Shown in pieces: positions 42,748 through 51,353 of a stretch of 64,000 bases of DNA. Source of the stretch: Devosia oryzisoli (GTDB lineage Bacteria; Pseudomonadota; Alphaproteobacteria; Rhizobiales; Devosiaceae); the NCBI RefSeq assembly GCF_014837245.1, contig NZ_JACYFU010000002.1:124001-188000 (forward strand). Reading direction: 5' to 3'. The first letter of the stretch is position 1. Each line of letters starts with the position of its first letter. The notes beneath the pieces were generated by a model. The model did no database searches and had not been told where the DNA came from. It worked only from the letters and a program-made list of their open reading frames with translations. The position numbers were made by a program, and so were the translations under genes.

Positions 42748-44271
42748 ATGCCGCTGACGGCCACCGATGCCGATGTCCGCGACCGTTCGGGACGCGACGG
42801 GAAACGCACCGCACAAAAGGCGGTGCTCGACGCCCGCCAGCGCCTGACCTCCAGTTCCGGTACACGTGCAGATTTCGATTTCGAGCTGCTGACCGACTAC
42901 GCCAACACAAGGCGTGGCGCGGCGCTGCCCATGGCATCGATTGTGGCCATTCTTGCAGTCGTCGCCAGCTTCTGGGTCCCGGTCCTTTTTTCGGCCCTTT
43001 GGGCGGGCATCGTCATAGCCTGCCTCTTGGTCGTTGTCCTTCTCGCGCAGCGGTTCAAGCACGCCGATCCGGCCAAGTTCAACGCCGCCAGCTGGACCAC
43101 GACCTTTGTCGCCGGTGAAGCGGTTTACGGCCTGGCTCTTTCATCGCTCGCCCTTTTTTCCCTGGTGGCCAATCCTGAGGACCTGACCCCCGTCATGTTC
43201 GCCATGGTGCTGGTCAGCATCGCCACCAACGCCATCGCGACGCATACCCTTCCTGCGGCGACCCTGATGAGCACCCTGCCCATCACCGCCACTGTCACGG
43301 TCACGCTGCTGGCTCTGGGCGGGACGGTGAACTATACGCTCGCCGCCGTTGCCGTGTGTGGCGAGGTCTTCTTCCTCTATCTCGCACGCCAATTGCACAG
43401 TTCCGACCTCGATACGGTGACCCACCAGGCCGAGAAGGACACCCTCATCGCCGAGCTCGAGGAAGCGCGGCACATGTCGGACGAGGCGCGGCGCCACGCA
43501 GAGCAGGCCAATATCGCCAAGAGCCAGTTCCTGGCCACGATGAGCCATGAGCTGCGCACCCCTCTCAATGCCATCATCGGCTTCTCGGAGGTTCTTAAAG
43601 CGGAACTTCTGGGACCGCATCAGGTGCCGCAGTACAAGGAATATGCCGCGGACATCCACGCTTCGGGGCAGCACCTCCTGACGCTGATCAACGAACTGCT
43701 CGACCTCAGCCGCATCGAGGCAGGCAAGTATGAGTTGAACGAAGAAGCGGTCGCGCTGGTCGATGTCGCCAGCGATTGCCGGCGCATGATGGAATTGCGC
43801 GCCAAGTCCAAGGGCATCGACCTTGTCTTCAGCTATGGCGACAACCTGCCCAAGATCTGGGGCGACGAGCGCGCCATCCGCCAAGTCATGCTCAACCTTC
43901 TGTCCAACGCCATCAAGTTCACGCCGCAGAACGGCAAGGTCACTCTCGTCGTGCAGCGCAGCGGCGATGGCGGCCAGCTGATCTCCGTCACCGACAACGG
44001 CCCCGGCATCCCCGAAAGCGAGATCGAGACCGTGCTTTCATCGTTCGGCCAGGGTTCGCTGGCGCAAAAGACCGCGGAACAGGGTGCCGGTCTCGGCCTC
44101 CCAATCGTCCAGAAGATCATGGACCTGCACCAGGGCCGCTTCGACCTCTTCTCCAAGCTCCGCTTCGGTACGGAAGTGATCGCTACCTTCCCGCGGGCGC
44201 GCGTGATGGACGCGCTTGCCCCGGTGGTCGAAAAGCGCAGCCGCCTCGAGATCTATTCGGAAGCCGGCTAA
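42748..44271 (+). CDS. Membrane sensor histidine kinase (PdhS/PleC-like)
   Basis: A 507-residue kinase. Residues 50-215 carry about six membrane helices (ALPMASIVAILAVVASFWV and following). A coiled-coil linker (LIAELEEARHMSDEARRHAE) leads to the kinase core: H-box ATMSHELRTPLNAIIGFSEV (about residue 265), N-box NLLSNAIKFTP, G1 VTDNGPGIP and G2 GAGLGLPI. The core sequence has the form of the PleC/DivJ/PdhS kinases, which act on DivK and control the CtrA pathway. CtrA-like half sites lie upstream. Start at 42748 has a weak ribosome site. No partner regulator is adjacent. Confidence 0.88.
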   Translation: MPLTATDADVRDRSGRDGKRTAQKAVLDARQRLTSSSGTRADFDFELLTDYANTRRGAALPMASIVAILAVVASFWVPVLFSALWAGIVIACLLVVVLLAQRFKHADPAKFNAASWTTTFVAGEAVYGLALSSLALFSLVANPEDLTPVMFAMVLVSIATNAIATHTLPAATLMSTLPITATVTVTLLALGGTVNYTLAAVAVCGEVFFLYLARQLHSSDLDTVTHQAEKDTLIAELEEARHMSDEARRHAEQANIAKSQFLATMSHELRTPLNAIIGFSEVLKAELLGPHQVPQYKEYAADIHASGQHLLTLINELLDLSRIEAGKYELNEEAVALVDVASDCRRMMELRAKSKGIDLVFSYGDNLPKIWGDERAIRQVMLNLLSNAIKFTPQNGKVTLVVQRSGDGGQLISVTDNGPGIPESEIETVLSSFGQGSLAQKTAEQGAGLGLPIVQKIMDLHQGRFDLFSKLRFGTEVIATFPRARVMDALAPVVEKRSRLEIYSEAG

Positions 44272-44277
44272 GCGACG

Positions 44278-44314
44278 ATCTGCCGGTGCAGCCCGCCTAT
44301 CAGGCAGATTTTCC
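44278..44314 (+). terminator. Possible terminator of sensor kinase gene
   Basis: ATCTGCC (44278-44284) and GGCAGAT (44303-44309) form a perfect 7-bp stem with an 18-base loop, followed by TTTTCC. The right arm overlaps the end of the convergent cobT gene. Confidence 0.35.
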
Positions 44315-45322
44315 GCTGACGGCCGCGCTTTCGAACGTCGCCATGTTGGTGTGAAGGTGCAGGGCGGTCTTGGCCATCACTGCCGCGAGTGCCGCACCGC
44401 TCCCCTCACCCAGGCGCATTCCCAGGTCGAGCAGGGCTGTCCTCCCCATGTGGGCAAGCGCCTTGGCGTGTGCGCCCTCCGCCGAGACGTGGGCGAAAAG
44501 GCAGTGATCGATGGCGCGGGGATTGACGGCATGGGCCACGGCCGCTGCAGCCGTTGCCACATAGCCGTCCACGATCACCGGAACCTTCTGGTGCCGAGCC
44601 GCCACCAGCGCGCCGAGCATCGCAGCAATTTCCCGCCCTCCCAGCCGCGCAAGGATGGCGAGTGGATGGTCGAGGTGACCGGCGTGGTACGCAAACGCCT
44701 CATCTACGGCAGCAGCTTTGCGCGCGAGCCCGGCATCATCGACACCGGTGCCACGGCCAACCCAGTCGACGCCGGTGCCGCCGAACAGCGCTGCATAGAG
44801 CGCAGCGGCAATTGTCGTATTGCCGATGCCCATTTCGCCAAGACAGATGAGATCGGGCTTTCCGGCTACCGCTTCCATGCCGTAGGCGATGGTGGCGGCG
44901 CACATCTGATCGTCCAGAGCGGCTTCTCGGGTGATGTCGCCCGTGGGCAGTTCGAGCGCCAGCTCGAACACCCGGAGGTTTATCTCGTGCAGAGCGCAGA
45001 TCTGCGAGATCGCCGCTCCCCCGTTGGTGAAGTTGGCCACCATCTGCGCTGTCACCTCGCGAGGGAAGGCGGAGACGCCCTGGTCAGTGACGCCGTGGTT
45101 GCCGGCAAAGATCGTTACCATGGGATTGTCGAGACGCGGCGTGCTACGGTGCTGCCATCGCGCGAGAAACTCGACCAGCTCTTCCAGCCGCCCAAGCGAC
45201 CCCGGCGGCTTGGTCAGTTGCGCATCGTGTGCCCGGACAGCCACAACGGCCGACTCATCTCCCTCTGGCACCGCCGTCAGGAGTTCAACGATATCGGAGA
45301 AGGCGGGGCTGAGGGCGGGCAT
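44300..45322 (-). CDS. cobT: Nicotinate-nucleotide--dimethylbenzimidazole phosphoribosyltransferase
   Basis: A 340-residue enzyme that makes alpha-ribazole phosphate for the lower ligand of cobalamin. Family motifs: LTKPPGSLGRLEELVEFLARW, TIFAGNHGVTDQGVSAFP, CLGEMGIGNTTIAAALYAAL and GMRLGEGSGAALA, containing the catalytic Glu near the C-terminus. ATG at 45322 fits the family start; the open frame upstream overlaps cobS and is not coding. Divergent from cobS with 64 bases between, a shared-promoter arrangement for one pathway. No cobalamin riboswitch fits in that gap. Confidence 0.94.
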   Translation of the reverse strand: MPALSPAFSDIVELLTAVPEGDESAVVAVRAHDAQLTKPPGSLGRLEELVEFLARWQHRSTPRLDNPMVTIFAGNHGVTDQGVSAFPREVTAQMVANFTNGGAAISQICALHEINLRVFELALELPTGDITREAALDDQMCAATIAYGMEAVAGKPDLICLGEMGIGNTTIAAALYAALFGGTGVDWVGRGTGVDDAGLARKAAAVDEAFAYHAGHLDHPLAILARLGGREIAAMLGALVAARHQKVPVIVDGYVATAAAAVAHAVNPRAIDHCLFAHVSAEGAHAKALAHMGRTALLDLGMRLGEGSGAALAAVMAKTALHLHTNMATFESAAVSGKSA

Positions 45323-45386
45323 GGCAGGTCCGGCACGATGTGTTAGGAAGGTGCGGACTTGTTGCCCAGAACGGAGCGAATTGCAA

Positions 45387-46181
45387 TTGACGGTCGAGGC
45401 AACGGACAAGGGCGCGCTGAACCGGCTGGCCGGCGACGTGATCATGGCCCTGCGCTTCTTCTCGCGCCTCCCCACTGGCCGCTCGCCGCATCGGCGACCG
45501 CATCTGGGACGCATCGCGGCCGTGCTGCCTGTAACCTCTGTCATCATGGGCGTGGTTCCGGGCGCCCTTTTCCTTGGCGGGGTGCAGCTAGGCCTGACCC
45601 CAATCTTTGCCGCGGTACTCGCCGTTGCCACGATGGTGCTCGTGGGCGGCGGCATGATGGAGGATGCTCTGGCCGATGCCGCCGACGGACTCTTCGGCGG
45701 CAGCACGCCGGACCGGCGGCTCGATATTCTCAAGGACAGTCGGCACGGCACCTATGGCGTCAGCGCGCTCTGTCTGTTTCTCCTTTTGCGTGTCGCGTTT
45801 TTCGGGACTTTGCCCCTCTCGCCTCTCGCCATCTTCTGCCTCTGGCTCTGCGCCAATACGGCGGGGCGCTCTGCCGGGCTCTGGCTTGCGGTGGCCTTGT
45901 CGCCGGCGCGGACAGATGGAGCCTCGGCCGGCGCGGGACGCCTCGGCGCTCGCGCATACTGGGTAGGGGCTGCGCTGGCTGGCCTGTTTGCGGCACTGTT
46001 TACGACGTGGATCGTTGGTGTGGTCGGACTTGCCGTCCTCGGCATGGCGCTGGTGGTGGTCAACCTCGCCTGGGCGGCACTCTGCCGGCGCCTTGTGGGC
46101 GGCCAGACCGGCGATCTCATCGGTGCAGCGGGGGCTCTGGGAGAGATCGCTGCCCTCACCGCGCTGATGATCTTTGTCTGA
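45387..46181 (+). CDS. cobS: Adenosylcobinamide-GDP ribazoletransferase
   Basis: A 264-residue integral membrane enzyme joining adenosylcobinamide-GDP and alpha-ribazole in cobalamin synthesis. The metal-binding DALADAADGLFGG is at about residues 90-102 and RRLDILKDSRHGTYG follows; the rest is hydrophobic helices. A TTG at 45387 gives a family-like N-terminus (TDKGALNRLAGDVIMALRFFSR) with GGAG 10 bases upstream; the only later ATG (45444) would remove the conserved N-terminal helix. Divergent from cobT. Confidence 0.92.
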   Translation: MTVEATDKGALNRLAGDVIMALRFFSRLPTGRSPHRRPHLGRIAAVLPVTSVIMGVVPGALFLGGVQLGLTPIFAAVLAVATMVLVGGGMMEDALADAADGLFGGSTPDRRLDILKDSRHGTYGVSALCLFLLLRVAFFGTLPLSPLAIFCLWLCANTAGRSAGLWLAVALSPARTDGASAGAGRLGARAYWVGAALAGLFAALFTTWIVGVVGLAVLGMALVVVNLAWAALCRRLVGGQTGDLIGAAGALGEIAALTALMIFV

Positions 46182-46244
46182 CGCCTTGAATTTGCCGCGC
46201 CTGTTCCCATTCTTGAATCGACGCGTTTCCGCGAAAGGACCGGC

Positions 46245-46931
46245 ATGATTTTCATCGGCATCGCACTTCTGGTTGCCGTTGGGCTGGCCCTGATGATCAG
46301 TGCCGACGCCGGAAGCCTGGTCGGGCTCAGCCAGCAGCAGACAGCCCAACTGGTGCCCATGGTCATCCTGCTGATCGTTTTTGCCGGGGGTCTCTTCTCC
46401 CGGCGGCGAAAAGCCTCCGAGCTCTTTGGCGGCATCGTGTTGTGGGTGGGCCTGTTCGCTGCCGCCATGCTGGGCTACGCCTATCGTGACGAGCTGATGG
46501 GGGTGGCCGGAAGGGTCGCAGGGGAGTTGCAGCCCGGCGTCGCCATGGTCGACGAGGAGGCCGGAACGGCCGTGTTCCGCCGCAGCTTCAACGGTCACTT
46601 CGAACTCAACGCCACCATCAATGGTCACACCACGCCCATGATCTTCGACACGGGCGCCAGCGCTGTTGTCCTGACAGTGGCCGATGCTGAGGCTGCGGGG
46701 ATTGACACCCGCGACCTGCGCTACACCGTGCCCGTAGCCACCGCCAACGGGCGGGGCATGGCGGCCCGCACTCAGATCGACAGCATCAGTGTGGGCGGCA
46801 TCACCCGACGCAATATCACCGCCTTCGTCACCGAGGCCGGGGCGATGGACACCAGCCTCCTAGGCATGACGTTTCTCGAAACTCTGGGACGGTACTCGGT
46901 CACCCAGAATTCGCTCGAGCTGCAGGACTAG
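46245..46931 (+). CDS. Membrane-anchored retropepsin-like aspartic protease
   Basis: A 228-residue protein with three N-terminal hydrophobic segments (about 1-20, 36-51 and 61-80) and a C-terminal clan AA aspartic-protease domain. The catalytic D135-T-G-A is in MIFDTGASAVVLT, and the flap-side GMTFLETLGRYSV and QNSLELQD close the domain. Bacterial TIGR02281-type retropepsins of this form are dimeric proteases of unknown substrate facing the periplasm. AAAGGA lies 6-9 bases before the ATG. Its stop overlaps the convergent dusA stop by 4 bases. Confidence 0.88.
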   Translation: MIFIGIALLVAVGLALMISADAGSLVGLSQQQTAQLVPMVILLIVFAGGLFSRRRKASELFGGIVLWVGLFAAAMLGYAYRDELMGVAGRVAGELQPGVAMVDEEAGTAVFRRSFNGHFELNATINGHTTPMIFDTGASAVVLTVADAEAAGIDTRDLRYTVPVATANGRGMAARTQIDSISVGGITRRNITAFVTEAGAMDTSLLGMTFLETLGRYSVTQNSLELQD

Positions 46932-47992
46932 GCGACGACCTTCTCGTGGCGCTCTACGGCTGCCAGCGCCGCAGCGAAGACCTCGATGCCGGCGCCCTGG
47001 CGACAGGCTTCGACGCTGAGGATCTGCCGGAACTGCCGTGCGCCGGGCAGACCGTTGGCCAAGCCCAGCATGTGCCGCGCGATGGCGTTCAGCCGCACGC
47101 CGCGAGATAGTTCGGCCTCCGCGTAGACGCTCATGCGTTCCATAATCGAGGGAAGATCAGGGCGCGGGGTCGGATCGGCAAAGACGAGACCATCCACCTC
47201 CGCCAGCAACATGGGGTTGTGGTAGGCGGCGCGCCCGAGCATGACGCCATCCACATGACGCAGATGCTGATCCACGGCACCCAGCGTCTCGATCCCGCCA
47301 TTGATGAAGACGGGATAGGTCCACAACCGGCTTTTCAACCGATACACCCGGTCGTAGTTGAGCGGCGGAATAGTGCGGTTTTCCTTTGGGCTGAGCCCCT
47401 GCAGCCAGGCTTTGCGGGCATGGACGTAGAGCGCGTCTGCTCCTGCGGCGATCATGGTGTCCGCGAACCGGTCCAGGCCCGGTTCGATATCCTGATCGTC
47501 GATGCCGATGCGGCATTTGACGGTTACCGGCCGGTCGGTCATCTCCTTCATTGCCCGCACGCACGCGCCGACAAGATCCGGTTCGGCCATGAGGCACGCA
47601 CCGAAGCGGCCGGACTGCACCCGATCGGATGGGCAGCCAACGTTGAGATTGATTTCGTCGTAGCCGAACCGGTGCGCGATCGCCGTCGCCGCCGCCAACT
47701 CAGCCGGGTCGGACCCGCCGACCTGCAATGCCACCGGATGCTCGGCGCTGCTGAACTGCAGGTGCCGCTCCGCGTTGCCATGAACAATGGCGCCCGTGTT
47801 GACCATTTCGGTGAACAGCAGGCTGTGCCGGGTCAGCAGCCGGTGCAGGTAACGGCAATGGCGGTCGGTCCAGTCCATCATCGGCGCCACGGAAAAGCGG
47901 CGCGCCTCGGCGATAGACAATGCGGGAATGGCGATGGCTGGTGCCTCGTTCAGCGAAACAATTCGCCGTTCATCTAGAGTGGATGCCGACAC
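46928..47992 (-). CDS. dusA: tRNA-dihydrouridine synthase A
   Basis: A 354-residue FMN enzyme reducing uridine to dihydrouridine in tRNA D-loops. Motifs: FSVAPMMDWTDRHCRYLHRL, TEMVNTGAIVHGN, INLNVGCPSDRVQSGRFGA with the catalytic Cys, VKCRIGIDD and INGGIETL. DusA-type features (WTDRHCR and HARKAWLQGLSP) favour dusA over dusB/C. The proposed start gives about 30 non-conserved residues before the core; a later start is possible but no better codon is seen. Convergent with the retropepsin gene. Confidence 0.93.
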   Translation of the reverse strand: MSASTLDERRIVSLNEAPAIAIPALSIAEARRFSVAPMMDWTDRHCRYLHRLLTRHSLLFTEMVNTGAIVHGNAERHLQFSSAEHPVALQVGGSDPAELAAATAIAHRFGYDEINLNVGCPSDRVQSGRFGACLMAEPDLVGACVRAMKEMTDRPVTVKCRIGIDDQDIEPGLDRFADTMIAAGADALYVHARKAWLQGLSPKENRTIPPLNYDRVYRLKSRLWTYPVFINGGIETLGAVDQHLRHVDGVMLGRAAYHNPMLLAEVDGLVFADPTPRPDLPSIMERMSVYAEAELSRGVRLNAIARHMLGLANGLPGARQFRQILSVEACRQGAGIEVFAAALAAVERHEKVVA

Positions 47993-48041
47993 GGCTCAAG
48001 AGCCCGCGCCGTTTCGTGAGCCTAGCGTTCCGCCTTCAAGT

Positions 48042-48055
48042 CTGATCTGGATCAA
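48042..48055. promoter_or_regulatory. FNR/FixK-type box between dusA and universal stress gene
   Basis: CTGATCTGGATCAA differs from the FNR/FixK consensus TTGAT-N4-ATCAA by one base and has the CTGG core common in alphaproteobacterial FixK/FnrL sites. Its centre is about 68 bases before the USP start, which fits a site at about -41.5 of a start near 48090. Confidence 0.65.
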
Positions 48056-48116
48056 GGTCGAGCCCGATAAGTTCATCCATAGTGGGGGTATGAAATGGGC
48101 GAAAAAGGAGCCTGCC

Positions 48117-48566
48117 ATGTATAGTCACATCGTCTGCGCGATCGACGGCTCAGACCTCAGCACGAAGGCGCTTCGCCACTCCATGGAACTCGCCTCAAAG
48201 CTGGGGGCGAAACTCACGCTGGTGACGGTGACCGAACCCTCCGTCATCGTCACGCCGGGCGCCGAGATGGTGATGGTCGATACGAGCCGCATCTACGACG
48301 ACCTCGAGCGCGCCAAGGCAGAAGGGGCAAAGAAGGTGCTCGACGATGCCAAATTGCTCACATCCGGAGCTGGCCTGAGCGCCCAGGCAGTCCATGTTCC
48401 CATGAAACCGCCGGCGGAGGGCATCCTCGAGGCTGCGCGGGAGCACGGGGCGGATTTGATCGTCATGGGGTCGCATGGCCGGCGCGGGCTCGGACGCCTC
48501 CTCCTCGGCAGTCAGGCCGCCGAAGTTCTCGCTCACAGCGATTTGCCGGTGTTGATCATCAAGTAG
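48117..48566 (+). CDS. Universal stress protein (UspA family)
   Basis: A 149-residue single-domain UspA protein: start MYSHIVCAIDGSDLSTKALR, and the ATP-binding G-x2-G-x9-G-S/T pattern in MGSHGRRGLGRLLLGSQAAEVL, ending LPVLIIK. The ATG at 48117 is chosen because AGGAG lies 7 bases upstream; the in-frame extension upstream overlaps dusA and the FNR-type box. Likely induced at low oxygen through that box. Confidence 0.93.
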   Translation: MYSHIVCAIDGSDLSTKALRHSMELASKLGAKLTLVTVTEPSVIVTPGAEMVMVDTSRIYDDLERAKAEGAKKVLDDAKLLTSGAGLSAQAVHVPMKPPAEGILEAAREHGADLIVMGSHGRRGLGRLLLGSQAAEVLAHSDLPVLIIK

Positions 48567-48642
48567 CAACTGACATGTCAGCTGCTGGAATGGCGCGGGC
48601 CAATCCTGTATGGGGGCTCATCCCCTACTGTGGACGCGCGCC

Positions 48643-50019
48643 ATGCCCACCCCTCTGCCCCGCCACATCGCCGTCATCGACATCGGCAAGACGAACGCCA
48701 AGGTTGTCCTGTTCGACGCCCGCACGGGACGGCAACTGGATGTGTTGACGACGCCTAACGCGGTCCGCAGAGTTGGACCCTACCCTCACGCGGACGTGGA
48801 GGCGCTTTGGGCCTTCATTTGCGACAGCCTCAAGCGCTTGCACGCCCGGCACGGCGTCGAAGGGATTTCCATCACCACGCACGGCGCCACGGCCGCGCTC
48901 ATCGATGGGAACGACCTTGTGCTGCCGGTCCTCGACTATGAGCATCAGGGGCCCGAAACATCTGCCGATGCCTATGCGCGGGTTCGCCCCGATTTCGCGC
49001 ACACGCTGTCGCCGCGATTGCCAAATGGTCTCAATCTGGGCGCACAACTGTTTTGGCAGGCGCGGGAGTTTCCGGGGGCCTTCGCCCGAGCAACGGCCAT
49101 TCTGTCCTATCCGCAGTATTGGGCCTGGCGGCTGACAGGACAACTGGCCAGCGAAGTCACTTCGCTTGGCTGTCATACCGATCTCTGGAGTCCCGACCGC
49201 AGCGACTATTCGCACCTCGTGGACGAGATGGGGTGGCGCCAGCTGTTCCCGCCCATCCGTCCCGCCAATTCCATCCTTGGCCGGGTGACGGAGGCTGTTG
49301 CGGAGCGGACCGGACTGCCACGGGAGACGCCGGTCACCTGCGGCATCCATGATTCAAATGCTTCGCTCCTGCCGCATCTGCAGGAGGGCGAGACGCCACT
49401 CTCGGTCGTCTCGTCAGGCACGTGGACGATTGTCATGACCATTGGCGGCGGCACCTCCAAGCTTGACCCACAGCGCGACAGCCTCGCCAATGTGGACGCC
49501 TTCGGGCGCCCGGTACCGACGGCACGCTTCATGGGGGGGCGCGAGTTCGATACCCTGGTGCCGGGGATTGCCGAGCCGAGTGCCGCCGACATCGAGCAGG
49601 TGCTGGCCGCTGATGTTCAGGCCTTGCCCAGCGTCGTTCCGGGGGTTGGTCCGTTCGGAGCGCGCCGGGCCAGTTGGACGGTCGACCCCGAGAACCTTCC
49701 GGATGGGATGCGGACCGCCGCGGCGTCTTTCTATCTCGCCCTGATGACGCGCGAATGCCTGAGCTTGTGCGGACTCGGCAAGCGCGTGGTCATCGAGGGG
49801 CCGCTGGCCCGGAACCGGCTCTTCGTCTCGGCGCTGGCGCAGCTCCTGGGCGTGCTTGTATCGACCTCGGCGGACGGAACCGGAACCAGCCTTGGCGCCA
49901 GCCTATTGTTCCCCGGAGCGGGCGGAGCACACAGTGCGGAGGCCGTTGTGGAGCCTCTGCAGGCAGATGGTCTTGAGGCGTACGCACAACGGTGGCTGCA
50001 GCGCGCTGCAAGGCCCTGA
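48643..50019 (+). CDS. FGGY-family carbohydrate kinase
   Basis: A 458-residue sugar kinase of the FGGY/ASKHA fold. The N-terminal phosphate motif AVIDIGKTNAKVVLFDA, the mid-domain ITTHGATAALIDG, a substrate region SLGCHTDLWSPDRSDYS and the C-terminal adenosine region VVSSGTWTIV are present. The overall form resembles rhamnulokinase/fuculokinase-like members, but the sugar cannot be assigned, and no transporter or dehydrogenase for it is adjacent. ATG at 48643 fits the family; an ATG at 48610 would add 11 residues. Confidence 0.87.
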   Translation: MPTPLPRHIAVIDIGKTNAKVVLFDARTGRQLDVLTTPNAVRRVGPYPHADVEALWAFICDSLKRLHARHGVEGISITTHGATAALIDGNDLVLPVLDYEHQGPETSADAYARVRPDFAHTLSPRLPNGLNLGAQLFWQAREFPGAFARATAILSYPQYWAWRLTGQLASEVTSLGCHTDLWSPDRSDYSHLVDEMGWRQLFPPIRPANSILGRVTEAVAERTGLPRETPVTCGIHDSNASLLPHLQEGETPLSVVSSGTWTIVMTIGGGTSKLDPQRDSLANVDAFGRPVPTARFMGGREFDTLVPGIAEPSAADIEQVLAADVQALPSVVPGVGPFGARRASWTVDPENLPDGMRTAAASFYLALMTRECLSLCGLGKRVVIEGPLARNRLFVSALAQLLGVLVSTSADGTGTSLGASLLFPGAGGAHSAEAVVEPLQADGLEAYAQRWLQRAARP

Positions 50020-50066
50020 GTGGCGGCTTCTTCCGCTGGGTTGATGTAAGGCGGAAGGGCCAACAG

Positions 50067-51353
50067 ATGGGTGCACATCGAGTCGTGGTTGTCGGCGGCG
50101 GATTTGCTGGGCTTGACGTCGTTCGCGGCCTTGCCGATGCCGATGTCGACATCACGCTTCTCGACCGGCGCAACCACCACCTCTTCCAGCCCCTGCTCTA
50201 TCAGGTTGCCACGGCCTCGCTCAGCCCCTCCGAGATTGCCTGGCCCCTGCGCCACATCCTGCGCCGTCAGAGGAACGTCCGGATCATCATGGCGACCGTC
50301 ACGGACGTCGACCCGGCCGCCAAGGAGGTGCTGCTCGAAGACCAGACGCGCGTGCCGTACGACACCTTGGTCCTCGCTACGGGGGCGCAGCATGCCTATT
50401 TCGGGCACGATGAATGGGAGCAATTTGCACCGGGTCTCAAGACACTCGAGGACGCCATTGGCATTCGCCGCAAGCTCCTTCTCGCGCTGGAGGCCGCGGA
50501 GCGGGAGCCGGACCCTGAGAAGCGCGAGGCTCTCCTGACCTTCGCCATCATCGGTGCTGGTCCCACTGGCGTGGAGATGGCTGGCTCGATGATAGAACTG
50601 GGACGAGCGAGCATCCAAGACCAGTTTCGGGCCATCAGGCCGGATGATCTGCGTGTTGTCCTGATCGAGGGGGGAGACCGGGTGCTGTCCAACTTTGACG
50701 ATGATCTGTCTGACTACACCCTCAAATCCCTGCAGCAGCTGGGCGTGCATGTGGAACTGGGGCAGATGGTGAAGGCCATCGATGCCGACGGGGTGACATT
50801 TGGCGACCAGCGCCTGCCGGCCAAGACGGTCATCTGGGCGGCGGGTGTCGCGGCCTCTCCGGTCGCGAAATGGATCGGGGCGGAGGCCGACAAAGCCGGC
50901 CGTGTTCTGGTGGCTCCGAATCTCACGGCGCCCGGCAAACCTGACATCTTCGTCATCGGCGACGTCGCCAGCATCAAGAACCCGGATGGAAGCCCGGTAC
51001 CTGGGCTGGCGCCCGCTGCCAAACAGCAGGGCGCCTATGTGGCAAAGGTCATTTCCGCCCGCGTCGCCGGCAATGCCGCGCCCGAGCCATTCCGCTACAA
51101 GCACGCCGGCAGCCTGGCCACCATCGGCAAGCGCTCGGCCGTCATCGACTTCGGCTGGACCAAATTCCGCGGCTGGTTCGCCTGGTGGATATGGGGCGTC
51201 GCCCACATCTACTTTCTGGTGGACCTCAAGAACCGCATCTTCGTGCTGTTGAGCTGGCTGTGGATTTCCCTCACCGGCCAACGCAGCGCGCGACTGATCA
51301 CGCATGGCCGCGCGCCCTCGCACACCCCTCTCGATGAGGTAGAAGACGGCTAG
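50067..51353 (+). CDS. ndh: Type II NADH dehydrogenase (NDH-2)
   Basis: A 428-residue membrane-associated flavoprotein passing electrons from NADH to quinone without proton pumping. The FAD motif VVVVGGGFAGLDVVRGL is at 5-20, the NADH motif FAIIGAGPTGVEMAGSM at about 158, and FVIGDVA at about 295. The C-terminal aromatic stretch (GWFAWWIWGVAHIYFLVDL, about 372-390, and LLSWLWISLTG) is the usual membrane-association segment. GGAAGG lies before the ATG. It starts 47 bases after the FGGY kinase gene. The stop overlaps the convergent DMT gene by 4 bases. Confidence 0.9.
   Translation: MGAHRVVVVGGGFAGLDVVRGLADADVDITLLDRRNHHLFQPLLYQVATASLSPSEIAWPLRHILRRQRNVRIIMATVTDVDPAAKEVLLEDQTRVPYDTLVLATGAQHAYFGHDEWEQFAPGLKTLEDAIGIRRKLLLALEAAEREPDPEKREALLTFAIIGAGPTGVEMAGSMIELGRASIQDQFRAIRPDDLRVVLIEGGDRVLSNFDDDLSDYTLKSLQQLGVHVELGQMVKAIDADGVTFGDQRLPAKTVIWAAGVAASPVAKWIGAEADKAGRVLVAPNLTAPGKPDIFVIGDVASIKNPDGSPVPGLAPAAKQQGAYVAKVISARVAGNAAPEPFRYKHAGSLATIGKRSAVIDFGWTKFRGWFAWWIWGVAHIYFLVDLKNRIFVLLSWLWISLTGQRSARLITHGRAPSHTPLDEVEDG

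Noticed and set aside
45323-45386. Cobalamin riboswitch between cobT and cobS
   Set aside because: Only 64 bases separate the divergent starts, too short for the riboswitch core, and no B12-box-like sequence is seen.
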